A stretch of 64,000 bases of DNA from Anaspis maculata. Lineage: Eukaryota > Arthropoda > Insecta > Coleoptera > Scraptiidae. The notes beneath the pieces were generated by a model. It searched no databases. It was not told the DNA's origin and saw only the letters and a program-made list of their open reading frames with translations. Shown piece after piece: positions 34,039 through 45,550 of the stretch (position 1 is its first letter; every line of letters starts with the position of its first letter). The position numbers and the translations under genes were made by a program. Location: contig OX421961.1 in assembly GCA_949128115.1 (NCBI GenBank), positions 107,988,363-108,052,362 of the forward strand, written 5' to 3'.

Positions 34039-34962
34039 AAGGGTTTTTCAATTAGGACGGGTCGATGTTGAAATGGAATAAAACAAGCTGTGAGTGAGAT
34101 ATTCACGTTTTATTTTTTTTTAATTCGAAAGGCCCATATAACGTCGTTCAAATGTCCGCCGCGGCTTCTTAAGGTGGCACGGATCCGAGTGATCCAATTT
34201 TTAATTACTCTGTCGCATAGATTCGGCTGAATTCGAGCGATGGCATTGATTATGTTGGCTTTAAGCCTTCAAGGGCATCGGTCGATTGCCGCCTATTGGC
34301 ATAGTCCTGCGACTCCAGGGAACCTCACAAGAAAAAGTCTAGCGGGGTCAAATCGCACGATCTTGGTGGCCAATTCACATCACCTTTGCGAGAGATAATC
34401 ATACCCTCAAATCGTCCATGCAGAATGTCTATCGTGGCGTCTGCTGTGTGGCACGTAGCCTATTTAATTCAAGTTCCTGGGTTAGTTGGATCTTGTACGT
34501 ACGGGTGTTTGCCCAAGTCCCGACACAAAATTCTCCAAGTTGAAGTCTGCGACAAGCCGAGTTTTTGTTCTTGTTTCACGGCGAGGAATTGACTGCCTCG
34601 GGTTCTCCTGTACACTTTCAAGGACCGTGGCAATGTTCTCGGCCGACCTGGCGTTCTTTTGACGTACGGGTATTGGTTTATTGTTCACCGAACCGGTTGT
34701 CTCGAATTTGGCCACTAAACGTTGGAGAGTAGACCTTGAAGGGACACCGCGTCTGCCGTAAAATGGGCGCAACGTTTGAACTGACGAACACTCATTTTGA
34801 TAGTAAAGTTTTATAATTTGGACATGCTGCTCAAACGTGTATCTTGCCATGATAATTTGGCATCAGTGACAGAATAATAAACATCATATTAGACAGACGT
34901 CACCAAAAAGCCATGGCCGCCTCAGGCTCCCAAAATCGACCCGTCCCAATTGGAAAACCCTT
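34039..34962 (-). mobile_element. Internally deleted mariner-like element
   Basis: Terminal inverted repeats of about 28 bp (AAGGGTTTTTCAATTAGGAC then GGGTCGAT on the left; the complement with a few changes on the right) bound 924 bp. Inside, on the minus strand, are the transposase N-terminal DNA-binding part (34850 downwards) and a C-terminal part, with the middle of the catalytic core missing. No clear TA duplication is left at the very ends. The arrangement is a non-autonomous deletion derivative of a Tc1/mariner element. Confidence 0.85.
34140..34850 (-). pseudogene. Mariner-like transposase, deleted and frameshifted
   Basis: The frame starts MARYTFEQHVQIIKLYYQNE and continues through RPFYGRRGVPSRSTLQRL and NKPIPVRQKNARS. 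This is the helix-turn-helix region (DUF4817 type) of an arthropod mariner group. After about residue 93 the reading shifts by one base: LGLSQTSTWRIL and CRDLGKHPY are found in another frame. Next comes a large deletion that removes the first two catalytic aspartates. The C-terminal block WPPRSCDLTPLDFFL then follows, with a stop where W is expected, and IRATLRSRGGHLNDVI at the end. It cannot make an active transposase. Confidence 0.85.
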
Positions 34963-35040
34963 CAGGAGCGTCAAGATAAAGCATGCAAACTATTCATATA
35001 GCCACTATACCGTCGCAGGCGGAAAATGCTCAAGGATAGA

Positions 35041-35510
35041 GACCTGAATGGTAAATAATTTCTGTCATGGTCATGACAATTACTTGCAAGGAATAAGCAT
35101 GCACAGATTGATTCCGCAACGTGTTATTTCACCAATTTAACTCTGTTCTTAAGGACGGAGTTAAATTCACCAATTTAACTTTGTCCTTAAGAACGGAGTT
35201 AAATTGGTAAAATGAGGCGTTGCGGAATCAATCCGTCTGAGTTTATTCCTTGACAGAAATCTATCATTCAGGTCTTCTTGGAAAACTACAAGGATGTACT
35301 TCAGTTTGAGCCTATAGATATTTTCAAAATCCAAAAAATCAAGTTTTGAAAAAATAATATTAATTGGATCTCGAAAATGTCTATAGGCTCAAACCAAAGT
35401 CGTATCCTTATTGTAGCTTTCCAAAATGACCTGAATGGTAAATTTCTGTCAAGGAATAAACCCACACTGATTGATTCCGCAACGCCGTATTTCACCAATA
35501 GGTATAACTC
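35041..35510. repeat. Nested palindromes (fold-back cluster)
   Basis: An inner hairpin spans 35104-35239 (CAGATTGATTCCGCAACG against CGTTGCGGAATCAATC), with a smaller TTAACTCTGTTCTTAAG hairpin inside. Around it GACCTGAATGGTAAAT (35042) pairs with CATTCAGGTC (35265-35274). A further palindrome is centred near 35350 (GTTTGAGCCTATAGATATTTTC against its complement), and its far arm brings a third GACCTGAATGG and GATTGATTCCGCAACG at 35427-35480. Non-coding. Confidence 0.75.
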
Positions 35511-36989
35511 CTTAAGTGCTGGATTCATAGAAAGCGATTTTTCACGGCGGAGAACAGCGGAGCCCAAAGCGTTCGGTTCTATTTGCCTAATATGGACCAA
35601 TGGTTCGGTGTTCCGTGAGCCAGAATCCAAAAATCACATGTTTTGGTTTTCCACCCTGGGCCCTGGAATCTTGGGTAGTAGAGGTAGGTAGTGGGTAATC
35701 TTTAATCTTTTAGATTTCCCACATCACCATGATGATGATAGGTATGCTATACTTAAGAAGGTACCTACTTTTAGATATTATGACGGTGGATCGGGCTTCA
35801 GCAGCCGGGATCCTTTCATTGCTGTATGCCTTAGCACTAAGAAAAAAATTCATTTAGTGAAAATTCACCTACACCCGCAACAAAAATTACTGGAATAGGT
35901 GACAATAGACCTTACCGATTTTACCGATAGGGTTCGTCAGTGAAGGCGGCAAATTTTCGATTCAGAATTGGCAGGTCAAAATGAAATTGTCTGAAAAGAC
36001 AGCCTGTGTGGGAGTCGTGTGGATAGTGCTGTGTTAGTGTCCTGTCCCTGTTACTGTTATTTCATTATACAGAATCTTCAGTCCCTGATCTACCCGGAAC
36101 GGACCGGCACGACCCCATATAAAGAAAATTTGTTCACGTTTGGGTTCGTGTTGCAATCGACCATTTTCGACGTTTATAATGCATTTTGGAGCTTCCAATG
36201 GACTAAAGGTCTTCACAAGTATAAAAACCTCATTACAACGCAGACACAAAACAAAATTGATTACAGTTACTACAAAAAAAAGTTTAAATCACTGTTGAGT
36301 TGACAATTTGACAGCTGTTTGAATCCGCGCCAACCGGAAATGTATGGTAACCATTGCCGAACCCTAACAGCTCAGGTAAAATTGGAAAATTCGCTGTAAA
36401 AATTAACGCATCACCATGTCGAAAGCAGAATTTAAACCGCTGATATTTTTTGAAAAAATCGAGCAATCTTGAAATTTCGTCCAGTATTTGAAATGTCCTC
36501 TTTTATTGGTTATATGTGGAGTAGATTTCTTCAGTTTTCGATCATTACTTCTCATGATACAGGGTGATTTGTGATGACGTGTTTTTCTGTCGTGCTTAGT
36601 GAGTTCTACGGGGTAACTGGATACAATACAATAACATTTACTCCATTTTTCAAATTAGTAGATTAGATACAGGAAATAATTTTACAAAAAAAAAAGTTGA
36701 AATAAATTTACATACAACCACAGAAATATTCATAGATATAGTTGTGCGTGGTTAAAATGTTGAAAATTTAAATTCAGAAATACATTACACAACAACAATT
36801 TGAAATAGATTCAAAGAAACAGGCTGAAATCGATTTATAAAGGAGAAAACGATCATCAATCATGAAGTGATGTAACGATTGCAAGTAAATTGAGCACAAC
36901 GATATAGCTAAGACAACAAGCAGGCCAAATCAGAACGACACATGAGCTCACCCAAACCAAAAATCTAAGAGAAAATCCAAGAGAAGCCA
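35511..36989. other. No gene recognised
   Basis: Short open frames on both strands (for example 36019-36303) show no domain, no splice support and no start context worth calling. An ACAGGGTGATTTGTGATGAC sequence at 36559 may be one end of another ACAGGG-type element whose partner I did not find. Confidence 0.3.
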
Positions 36990-37386
36990 CGACCCCAAGA
37001 ATTCCTACTCAAAACTCTTGATCTTCAACTGTTCTTTAGGTCCATCTGTTGATGACTGGATGAGCCCCCTATCACACGAAAGCAAAAAATGTCTACACTT
37101 CCTCCTAAATTTGGTGGATACCTTCCTGATGAAGCTTCAATCCTTTCCGGTAACAAGTTAAACACTTTTTTAGGCGCCAGATATTCACAGCTGCTTTGTC
37201 CTATCGGTCTATTCCTTCTTTGTACCATCAACAAACCTTTATTTCTTAAGTCATACTGAACCGATTGGCCGACAGTAACATTTGCTCCTTGCCCAGAGTA
37301 TTTGGTAAATAGCTAGATCCTGGAAAAACAGCTGTCTCAAGTCCATAATCTTACTTTCTTTGAACAAGCCCTCCGTGGAATATACA

Positions 37387-39145
37387 TACAGGGTGTCCCA
37401 GCTAAAACAATCCAGCGCGATTTTCTCAGGAAATATCAAGGCAACAAAAAAAAATTAATTTGGAAGCCTGACCTTTCAGCTTTCTCTTGAGGTGGCGCCG
37501 ATGCTTGTAGATGCTCTAGTTTCCAAGATAATGCAATACAGGTTTCCTCAAAAGAGAGATGGAGAATCCGCGATTCCGCGCAGCTGTTTTCGGCACGTTC
37601 TGCGCACAGTGTGCCATGAGTGATCGCGCCATTTGTATTTACAAATGTGCTCCGCCGTGTTAAAAGTGCGTTTTATTTTTTGAATTTTGAAGCCAATCAT
37701 GCTGGGAAAGTCGCTAAAAAATATAACGAACTTCTAAATGAATATTGCAAATGAATATTTCGCAGAGAAGAATTTGCCAGAGAGGCATTTGATGCGCGTA
37801 TACAACTATTTTTGTAATGGATATATCAACGATATATGGACGTGCGCAGAAAGCACTGGGCCGCTATTCTTGAATCGTGTGAGAAAAGTCCCTGGGAGTC
37901 CCGTACTACACTTCTGTAGCGAAAGTTGCCTAAAAACCACGATTTTAGGCAACATTCGCTACATCAGTGTACTGCGGAATGTATTTTACTCCCAGAGATT
38001 TTTCTCACACGATTCAAGAATAGCGGCCCAGGTAAATGCGTGTCCCATGTCCCACTTTTAATATTTTTTACGGTGTATTATGGCCATCACTATAAATTTG
38101 GAGTGTTTCATCAAAAAATGTGGCCAAGTGTACCCTTGAATTAATGATACTTGATGAACTAAGCAGGAAGCTCCCTGCTGTTATAACGCTGAAGGGCTTG
38201 TGGTTCTTTTTGCTTCTTCGAGTGTCACGTCGTATTTTATGGATCCATGCTTAGGGACACATTCGCTGTATAACTTGTGGACTTGCATAGTGGCCCACAA
38301 CATTTATTTTCCATAACTACTTGTGAAAACTGTATAAATACCAATAATAACACCATCAAAACACACGTTCGGCTTATGGAATCGGGGCAATGTTGTTGGC
38401 ACACTAGGACTGCGACGATTTACTGCGCAATCGAACGTGACGTCACGGGCCAGAAAGAAACGCTCAATTTAGGAAACCTGTATTTTAATCGGGAGAGTCA
38501 CAAAAATTCAAAAATTCATGATCGACAAAACAAAATACTTCAGATGAAAAAAAAACACCTTTCAATAGGCTTTCCATTGATGTGTCGCCGATGTCTGTAC
38601 CTGGCCCAGTGAGCCAGATATTCTGCCTCACGCAGTCCAGCAAACACAATAATCAGAAATATGACGTCACCGATCACACACTTCTTGACTTCAACACCAG
38701 TCGTTACTAGAACTTTTTCATTTACAATACCTGATTTCACCATAGCAATGAATACTGGCTGATGTTGAAATCGACAAATGTGTGATGGGTGACGTCGTCA
38801 TGAATTCCGATTAGTGTGTTTGCTGGGCTGTAAGACAGAATATTATCTGGCTTACTGGGCCAGGTACAGACATTGGTGACACATCAATTGAAAGCCCACA
38901 GAAAGAGGATTTTTCTTCCTCTGAAGCATTTTGTTTTGTCGGTCATGAATTTTCGAATTCTTGTTACTCGCCCGATTAAAACTGCATTTTCTTGGAAACT
39001 AGAGCACCTGCATTTACCTGCAAGCATCGGCGCCCACTCAAAAGAAAGCTAAAGGGTCAGGATTCTCCCCAAGTGAGACATTTTTTTTGTGCCTTATTAT
39101 TTTTTGAGAAAATCGCGCTGGGTTGTTTTAGCTGGGACACCTGTA
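37387..39145. mobile_element. 1.76-kb fold-back, TACAGGGTGTCCCAGC ends
   Basis: The ends are TACAGGGTGTCCCAGCTAAA and GCTGGGACACCTGTA, and the next 25 bases also pair. Further inverted blocks follow inside: GGTGGCGCCGATGCTTG near 37490 against CAAGCATCGGCGCC near 39025, and 38490-38650 against 38815-38980 (TGTGTCGCCGATGTCTG...GGCCAGTGAGCCAGATA). A copy of hairpin MITE C is inserted at 37858-38029. It has no transposase. Confidence 0.8.
37858..38029. mobile_element. Hairpin MITE family C, copy 2
   Basis: A 172-bp near-palindrome that starts GGGCCGCTATTC and ends GAATAGCGGCCC. It matches 11885-12065 except for a short indel in one arm. It sits inside the fold-back at 37387-39145. Confidence 0.85.
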
Positions 39146-39214
39146 TATGATTTGTTGATTACTATTCCAATTATTAATTTCTGTAAAATTTCCAGTGCTT
39201 TCAAATGAACTTCA

Positions 39215-39440
39215 AGTTTTCCAAAGTTTTCCACTTTAAAATGAGCAACCGGCCTGGCTTATCGAGACCGGACTCAAATGATGGAGCCCAAAATAAAGCC
39301 ATTATTAGAGAAAATATCTCAATTCTTCAATCTTTTTCTCAAATTCTACCTTCCCACCCAATGGGACGTCTCCTCGGACGTCTCATAATGAAATTTCCAT
39401 CCGTTCCTTGCTACTCATCGAGGAAGTTTTGGGGTGACAC
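39215..39440. repeat. Dispersed repeat also present at 5570-5770
   Basis: It shares TATCGAGACCGGACTCAAATG, GAAAATATCTCAATTCTTCAA and GGGACGTCTC in order with the earlier copy. Here an extra TCGGACGTCTC has been duplicated. No coding content. Confidence 0.7.
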
Positions 39441-39676
39441 AACCGATTTTTCAGATAGCAGTGGAATCCCTGAATCAATTTTTAGCAGAAAGATTTGTCA
39501 CGCGGCCAATTTCAAGTTTGCGCGTCTTTGAAATAGGTCATTGTTTCTGTAACTAAGACCTGCTTAATCGTTGATATGTGAAAGCAAATCTCATGCTTAT
39601 CAGGACAAAAAATAAGGATAGCTGTGTTGAGACAGACAAAAAGTAACCGACAGAGAACAATAGGTAAGGGTCAGAT

Positions 39677-39697
39677 GAATAAATAAATAAATAAATA
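39677..39697. repeat. (AATA)n microsatellite
   Basis: Five AATA units in a row; it may be the 3' tail of a lost retrotransposon insertion. Confidence 0.8.
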
Positions 39698-39825
39698 ATT
39701 CATTTTCACACATATAGGATTTCCACACAAGATGAATGATGAAATATTATTTCTAAATCTTTCTGGATATCTACGATATCTTGCCCTATAAATATACTAT
39801 ATTCCATACACTTTCTATTTTCAGT

Positions 39826-39985
39826 AGAATGACTTTTTGGAGCAAAAATAAAGTGACAAGATGGAGTGCTAGAAGAATACGGCCGATGGCCGCTGAAAGT
39901 TTCGCTCCAAAACTTTGCAGGTGCCATCAGTCGTAGTCGTAGCCTCCCAGCTTGTCACTTTATTTTTGCTCCAAAAAGTCATTCT
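39826..39985. repeat. Hairpin MITE, 35-bp perfect arms
   Basis: AGAATGACTTTTTGGAGCAA and the next 15 bases at the left are exactly complementary to the right end (39951-39985). About 90 bp separate the arms. Outside, ATATTCCATACACTTTCTAT is weakly matched in inverted form near 40000, so the original element may be longer. Non-coding. Confidence 0.75.
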
Positions 39986-40089
39986 ATTCCATTGAATATA
40001 GAATGTGTATGGGATATACATATACAATATTACAATATGATTCTTCCTACAAAATTCCAATTCTCTAAAAAATAACATTCCATAAAGGC

Positions 40090-42118
40090 CCTGTTACGCT
40101 GTTATTACCTAGACAACAGCCAATGGCCGACCAGGATTGTTTACATAACAGAGCGTTTCCGTTTATGCGATGTTATTTTTTTCAGAATCGACTAATACCT
40201 TTTCTATAGCATTTTATGGGACATTACTGGAGTGTAATGTTGTAGCTCCCTCTCACAACTTTTATTTTTACGGATAAGTACTCCTATATTAAAATCATTA
40301 TATCTACCTTCTACCTACGTTCGTAGGTATTCTTATTTCTTTGACATGAATTTATTATTATAGGACCCATACGATACGTCTCGACGACATCCGCGCACAA
40401 TAAATTTCTACAATTTTATCACCATTGTGGAAAATGAAATCGTCCTCGTAAAGGTATACCTATACATAATATACGCAACAATGTTTCGCTCATCTCACAT
40501 TTTGTAGTTTCCTGTCGGCAAGGTTCAAGAGTAACGCAATACGTCGTTTTTGTCATCTTTTATGTAGTTCCGTCGAAGGCACTATACTAAAACTTGTTCA
40601 CCGTCCGGATGTGGCGAAATCTATTGTAGCTGTTGCCTTTGTCCACTTGAATTGTAACAATTGTGGTTTAGTTGAATAACGTCCATAAACGCTGGCCCGA
40701 CGTCCATGGCTTTGATGTCTTCATATCGGCCGTTCCACATCCGAAACCTCTTTATTGATGTCGGTAAGATTTATTCTTGAATCATTATTATAACATCAAT
40801 CTGACAAAAGTTTCCGATCTACGCCGGTATACGCATATACAAATTGGTGTTTCAATTCAGCCTGAAATTTTGCAGCTTCTTTAACTTACCAGTAGGTACC
40901 GCAGTAAAAGTTTGTATCACCACCTTACATGGAAATAAATATTATTGCAGTCAAAGCTCTGCTGAGGAAATTAGCTCCACAGTGCACAGACTCTAGCCTA
41001 GCGCGTATGATTGTACAACAACCAAGGAATATGGAACCCATTTTCTCACAAATATGCATTTTCTGTCGTCAAGTGAAGAAATTGACATTCCATGAAATTT
41101 GTACCTATAGACCTTCTCATATAGGCAGTTCCCTTTGCTCGCAGCTCGTGCGCAGGTCCTCGAGTATACAAGCTCACTGGTTTAATTGGCTGTTCAACCG
41201 GAAGCGTTTATCGATCGGGCTGGTTGCATGAACTCGACCACCAATGACGGCCAATATAGGTGAACCTGCGCCCCGAGGACCCCAGGTAAATGAGAATGGC
41301 TATAGGTATTACGGTTTTCCTACGATTGATTTCAGAAATCTCACCGACAAGCTCAAAAGTTGAGCGTAACTTGGAAGTGCTTCACCGGCAACTCCGCGGT
41401 GCAGTTTAGTACTGATTTCAAGTGAGATATGTCTTAACTTTAAGTTATGTTGGAGAGATTGGCTATCTACAAGTGCGATAAATACACCAAACCTATAACA
41501 ATAAGCGAGGCAATAAGCCATCAAGTATTTGATCTTGTCAGTATGACAAAAAATCTTCGTTTCACTTTTACCCTCTAGCTGGCCTAGTTCACTGGAAGAA
41601 TATGATCTAGAAGAAGCTCCAGCCAACATTGAGTATGCAAAAATAGTGTAACGCGGTTTCTAGGGTTTGGAAGCATAAGAAAGTGATGGTTTTGCCGGCC
41701 GCGAACAGTGCATGCACCTGTGGAACAATTTCGAACAGTTTTGCTCAAATTTGGAATTTACGCTTCTAAAGTCATTGCCCACAATACGGAATTCCAGTTT
41801 TGGCCACACGTGACCAGTGGCGTAGATATTGGAAATGTCACTATATATTTTTCCCCCAAATTTTCTACGCCACGGAATTTTTTGATATGAGTCTTCGTTC
41901 ATGAAAAAAGAATTGATGAAGATTATTTGGAGATTGCAGATGAGTTTTCAAACTTTTTTTCTCATGAACGAAGCCTCATATCAAAATTTCACTAAAGCTA
42001 GAGCAATAGGGAATAAAACCCATTTGTTCATAAACATGCTGCATGATGCTCGAGCACGAGCCGAAGGTGAGTGATGCATATCATGCGAGTGAAGAATGGG
42101 CATTCCATGAGATTGAAG
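40090..42118. other. No gene recognised; part of a dispersed repeat
   Basis: The stretch 40.1-41.3 kb shows no repeats or coding features. At 41735-41870 the motif set AAGTCATTGCCCACAATACGG and GACCAGTGGCGTAGAT matches 29570-29640, a dispersed family. A hairpin of the ATGAACGAAG type spans about 41880-41980. Confidence 0.35.
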
Positions 42119-43051
42119 TTGTACACCAAAGAATATAAACGTATAGACGAGCAAGAAGCGACACTGGACGGAGTGGGAGGAAGCCGTTTTTCAGTGCGCA
42201 GGTTCACCCGCTACGTCTTCCATATGATCATATGACCTCCGGCGATTGCGTACTGTGTGCTTTCAATAAATAATCTTATTCAGTTATTCCGTCATTTGAA
42301 ACTCAAAGGCCACAACTTCTTGTTGACCAGGCCTCTAACCAGGGATTGCCTAGAAAATTTCTTCGGCGCGGTCAGAAGCCATGGTGGAAACAGCACCAAT
42401 CCTACTCCACAACAATTTATTAATATTTTCAATAAAATGTTTTCTGTGCAATACATGCAACATAGCGATAAGACGAATTTTGATGAAGACTGTGATACTT
42501 TCATGAATGAGATTAATTTATTAAAAGGTAAGTACTGATCGTCGTTACACCATCAGGCATGTTGAAGTAAATAATTTAGATGCCAGTTTAATTACACGCG
42601 GTAGTTTATCTATCTTTACATCAAAATTGCAATCTATGCTTAGCTGAGAGTGAAGCGGTCAAAGAATTGACGCCTACCAACATATTCTGCGATTTCAAAG
42701 CGTACGAAACTGCTAGCAAGCAAAACTTTTGAGGAAATCTTTTCGAAAATTTGACAATTTTCTCAGGCATTGTAGACAGATTGTCAGATTTGTGCAATAG
42801 CATATGTGCAAAAAGTTTTCGTCTGCATAATAATTGCCATTTTCGGCAAATCGGCTCACGGCTTTTACTCATTTGACCTGCGAGTCCGACGACATGCCGT
42901 TGCCGCTACTTGTAGGTAGCTGGGTGTTGAGTTTGAATTGCCGCTCTTTTAGGCGCACTGCCAAAATGGCGACGTGTTACACGAAGAACAATAGAACTGT
43001 CAAGAGTGTCGCTTCTTGTTCGTCTATACGTTTATATTCTTTGTTGTACAC
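42119..43051 (+). mobile_element. P-like element remnant with 47-bp TIRs
   Basis: The left end (TGTACACCAAAGAATATAAA then CGTATAGACG...AGCGACACT) is matched in inverted form at 43005-43051 with only a couple of changes. The 0.93 kb between contains a C-terminal fragment of a P/THAP9-type transposase. An 8-bp target duplication, expected for P elements, was not found, so the outer limits may be slightly off. Confidence 0.8.
42257..42538 (+). pseudogene. P-element/THAP9-type transposase C-terminal fragment
   Basis: The frame contains FLLTRPLTRDCLENFFGAVR, then SHGGNSTNPTPQQF. L-x-Q/R-D-x-LENFFG-x-R-x-x-GG-N-x-NPT is the signature of the C-terminal part of P-type transposases. The THAP DNA-binding domain and catalytic residues are absent. 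A donor-like AAAG|GTAAGTAC sits at its end, so the piece may derive from a spliced exon. It is too short to act and lies inside matching inverted repeats. Confidence 0.8.
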
Positions 43052-43091
43052 TATGCTTTTTCTACGAATATACGCTATTTTAGTGCCTATG

Positions 43092-43600
43092 CAGGGTGTC
43101 CCACGAAGTAACCGACATAGCTCAAGGGTAGATGTATTTTTTCGAGGCAAATCAGAATCTGCATTCGAAATTTTCCTGACGTCTTCCGTTTCCGATATGC
43201 AGGTGATTTGTGCTCAACCGAAAAGTTTGATTGGCCATATTTCAGGGTATATTCTACACCAAGGGCCTTTGTGGCACCTTATTTATTCATAAAAAGAATA
43301 CAGGACCGTACTCAAAATTTTGTTCTTCGAGTTTCTCTTGAAAGAGTCATCCTAATAGACTTTTTCAAAATCTTATCTCATATTCAATATGGAGATTTCA
43401 ATATGGCGGCCAAGATGGCGGCAGAATCATGAAGTTCGGTTTGAAAATAAGAATGATCGTATTAGATAAGGGTGAGTTCCAAGTTTCATGAAAATCGTTC
43501 CACTCATAAGAAATTTCAATATGACAGCCAAAATGGCGGCAGAATCATGAAATTTGGCTTGAAAATGAGAATGATCGTACTAGACAATGCATTGCCGGTG
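43092..43600. repeat. Dispersed repeat, GCAGGGTGTCCCACG end
   Basis: It starts with a CAGGGTGTCCCACG terminus. The next 250 bp (CTCAAGGGTAGATGTA, TTTTTCGAGGCAAATCAGAA and later ATTGGCCATATTTCAG) match 28960-29210 in inverted orientation. After 43390 it joins the ATGGCGGCCAAG-type repeat. Non-coding. Confidence 0.65.
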
Positions 43601-44566
43601 GCGCAGTTTTTCAGTCGCTCACCTCTGGAACTAGATCCACTATAGTAGCTTGCTAAGGGCCGGTATTTCAGTGTTAATTTAAACGAAAGATTAGGTGACT
43701 GTTAGTTAAACTTGAACGTTTGGTTAACTGTCGACGCGTATTTCACTACTAGTTTCGCTTCCGTTTTAATAATTATTTAGTAGTGTAGCGCAGCATCGCC
43801 GATGAATGCTTTTCAGCAGTCGGCTGGATCTTTGAACAGTTCAAACTTAGTACATGCGGAGAAGTACCCATTCGTATCAGATAACAATAATACATATAGG
43901 GAGTTATATTTAGAGGAGAATTTGAACTTTATTTTAACAAAAACTCCACACGGTACGGTTGCGGCCAAAATAAAGTGGACGACAATGTCAACGAGTTGGC
44001 TTGCTGTCATGCGACGTTCAGGCCAGAATCCTGAAAAATCTGTCAACTGTCGTCCACTTTAAAAAGTCCGCAACTGAACGACCCACGGGTCAGTAGTTGA
44101 GAATTTTTGAAAATGACCCCGAAGCTGCAGCCTGGTGGCTAAAGATTATTCGTTGTTTGCTGGCGCTTGGAATCTTTTTCTCCGAACAGGAAGGAATCCT
44201 TGACAAGAAAGATTTTAACTCAAGTGAGTAACTCGTGGTCTTGGTACACGAACCAAGAAAAAGCTTGGCGAAATAACTATAAACAATACAATAACAATAT
44301 TTGAGTGTGCGGTGGCATCGCGAACGCGAATTAATTGCTGAATTTCGCATTTGGATGTAAGAAATTAGTACATGTACATGGTCTTATGAGAATACATTAC
44401 CACATGTATCGGGCTATATTTAGAAAATAATTGAACTTTCTTTTGACAAAAACTTCACTTCGATATGACCCCCCGAGTCAACAGTTACAATTTTTTTCAA
44501 AACGACCGCAAAGCTCGGCGCAAATGGAAAATCTGTACGGGTACGGGCGTGTGTTCTTTTGTGTCG
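43601..44566. other. No gene recognised
   Basis: An 86-codon frame at 43802-44062 resembles nothing I know, and the sequence between the repeats on either side has no splice-supported exon. Confidence 0.3.
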
Positions 44567-44680
44567 TGTGATCAATTGAATTCTTATTTTGGGTAGGCTG
44601 TGGCCCAGCCGAACGCGGCTTCGCACCTCTGAATTTGACCAAGTCACAGCCTACCTAAAATAAGAATTCATTTGATCACA
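44567..44680. repeat. Hairpin MITE, 114 bp
   Basis: The left arm TGTGATCAATTGAATTCTTA then TTTTGGGTAGGCTGTG pairs with the right arm CACAGCCTACCTAAAATAAG then AATTCATTTGATCACA. The loop is about 40 bp and GC-rich. Confidence 0.8.
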
Positions 44681-45550
44681 TGATATGTACCATTGTTGTA
44701 GGTATACCTACCTTTTTTTTAAATAAATGTTTTTCTCTTTTTCGGCTCAAACTGGCCATATGAGGTTTTGCCTTTATTCAATTACTGATATAAGTGTGAA
44801 AAATTGCATATTGGACAATACAAACACCCGGACTTTTGACCGGGAATCGAATAACTCGGGGTTTCCGAGGCTGCAGGCAGCCACACAACCACCTGCGGCA
44901 CGGGGCCGTCTGAAGGTATACCTATACTCACTTGGCTTCGCTGCTGTTCGCACTGTCGCTTTTCTTGAATCAACTCTACTCCACAATAATACTGGAGCCG
45001 CTTCTTGATATACCCGCTTCTGCATTCCAGAATATTCCGGATTTCTTCCGGAAAGGCCCAGAAATTTCTTGTCTTTTCCATTCATTTTTTCAGCCTATGC
45101 CACCTGTAGGTATTCGCGAGACCTCTAGAAATGTGGATTGGCTTCGTGAATATTTTGCGGCAAGCTCTTGATGCACGGCTTCTCTGCCGATTTTGCCAAG
45201 GGGTGTCTTAATCGCGCATCATAGTTGTCAGCGAGTTTTGTGACAGTATGTATGATGGAAGTCATTGGATAACGTTTTTTTTTGTAATAAAGAAAATGTA
45301 ATGAATAGTGTTTCAATAGTAGTCTTTATCAGGCGTAGAGCGCATGCTCAAGTTCCTTGCCGGTCGACAAAAATTCGACCTTCGCGTGCTTTTGTTAGAC
45401 TCGCACAGCTCTGTATAGTCATTTTCCCCACTCTATACCTCTGGTGCTAGCCGACCAGAACTGTCAAATCTTGCGCATGCCCACTGAAACACAAAACTGT
45501 CATGAAAACTACTATTCAAAGTAAAAACGACCTCCTTATCCTTTACATAT

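Larger units (their letters stand above)
36990..39240 (-). pseudogene. Non-LTR RT tail split by a fold-back element
   Basis: On the minus strand the right-hand part (39240-39146) reads HLKALEILQKLIIGIVINK. The left-hand part (37386-37025) reads TEGLFKESKIMDLRQLFF, then after a frameshift QSVQYDLRNKGLL, RPIGQSSCEYLAPKKVFNLL and PERI. Together these are the conserved tail of a CR1/jockey-type polymerase, in the right order, with a 1.76-kb fold-back (37387-39145) between the halves. The copy is 5'-truncated, frameshifted and interrupted. Confidence 0.75.
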
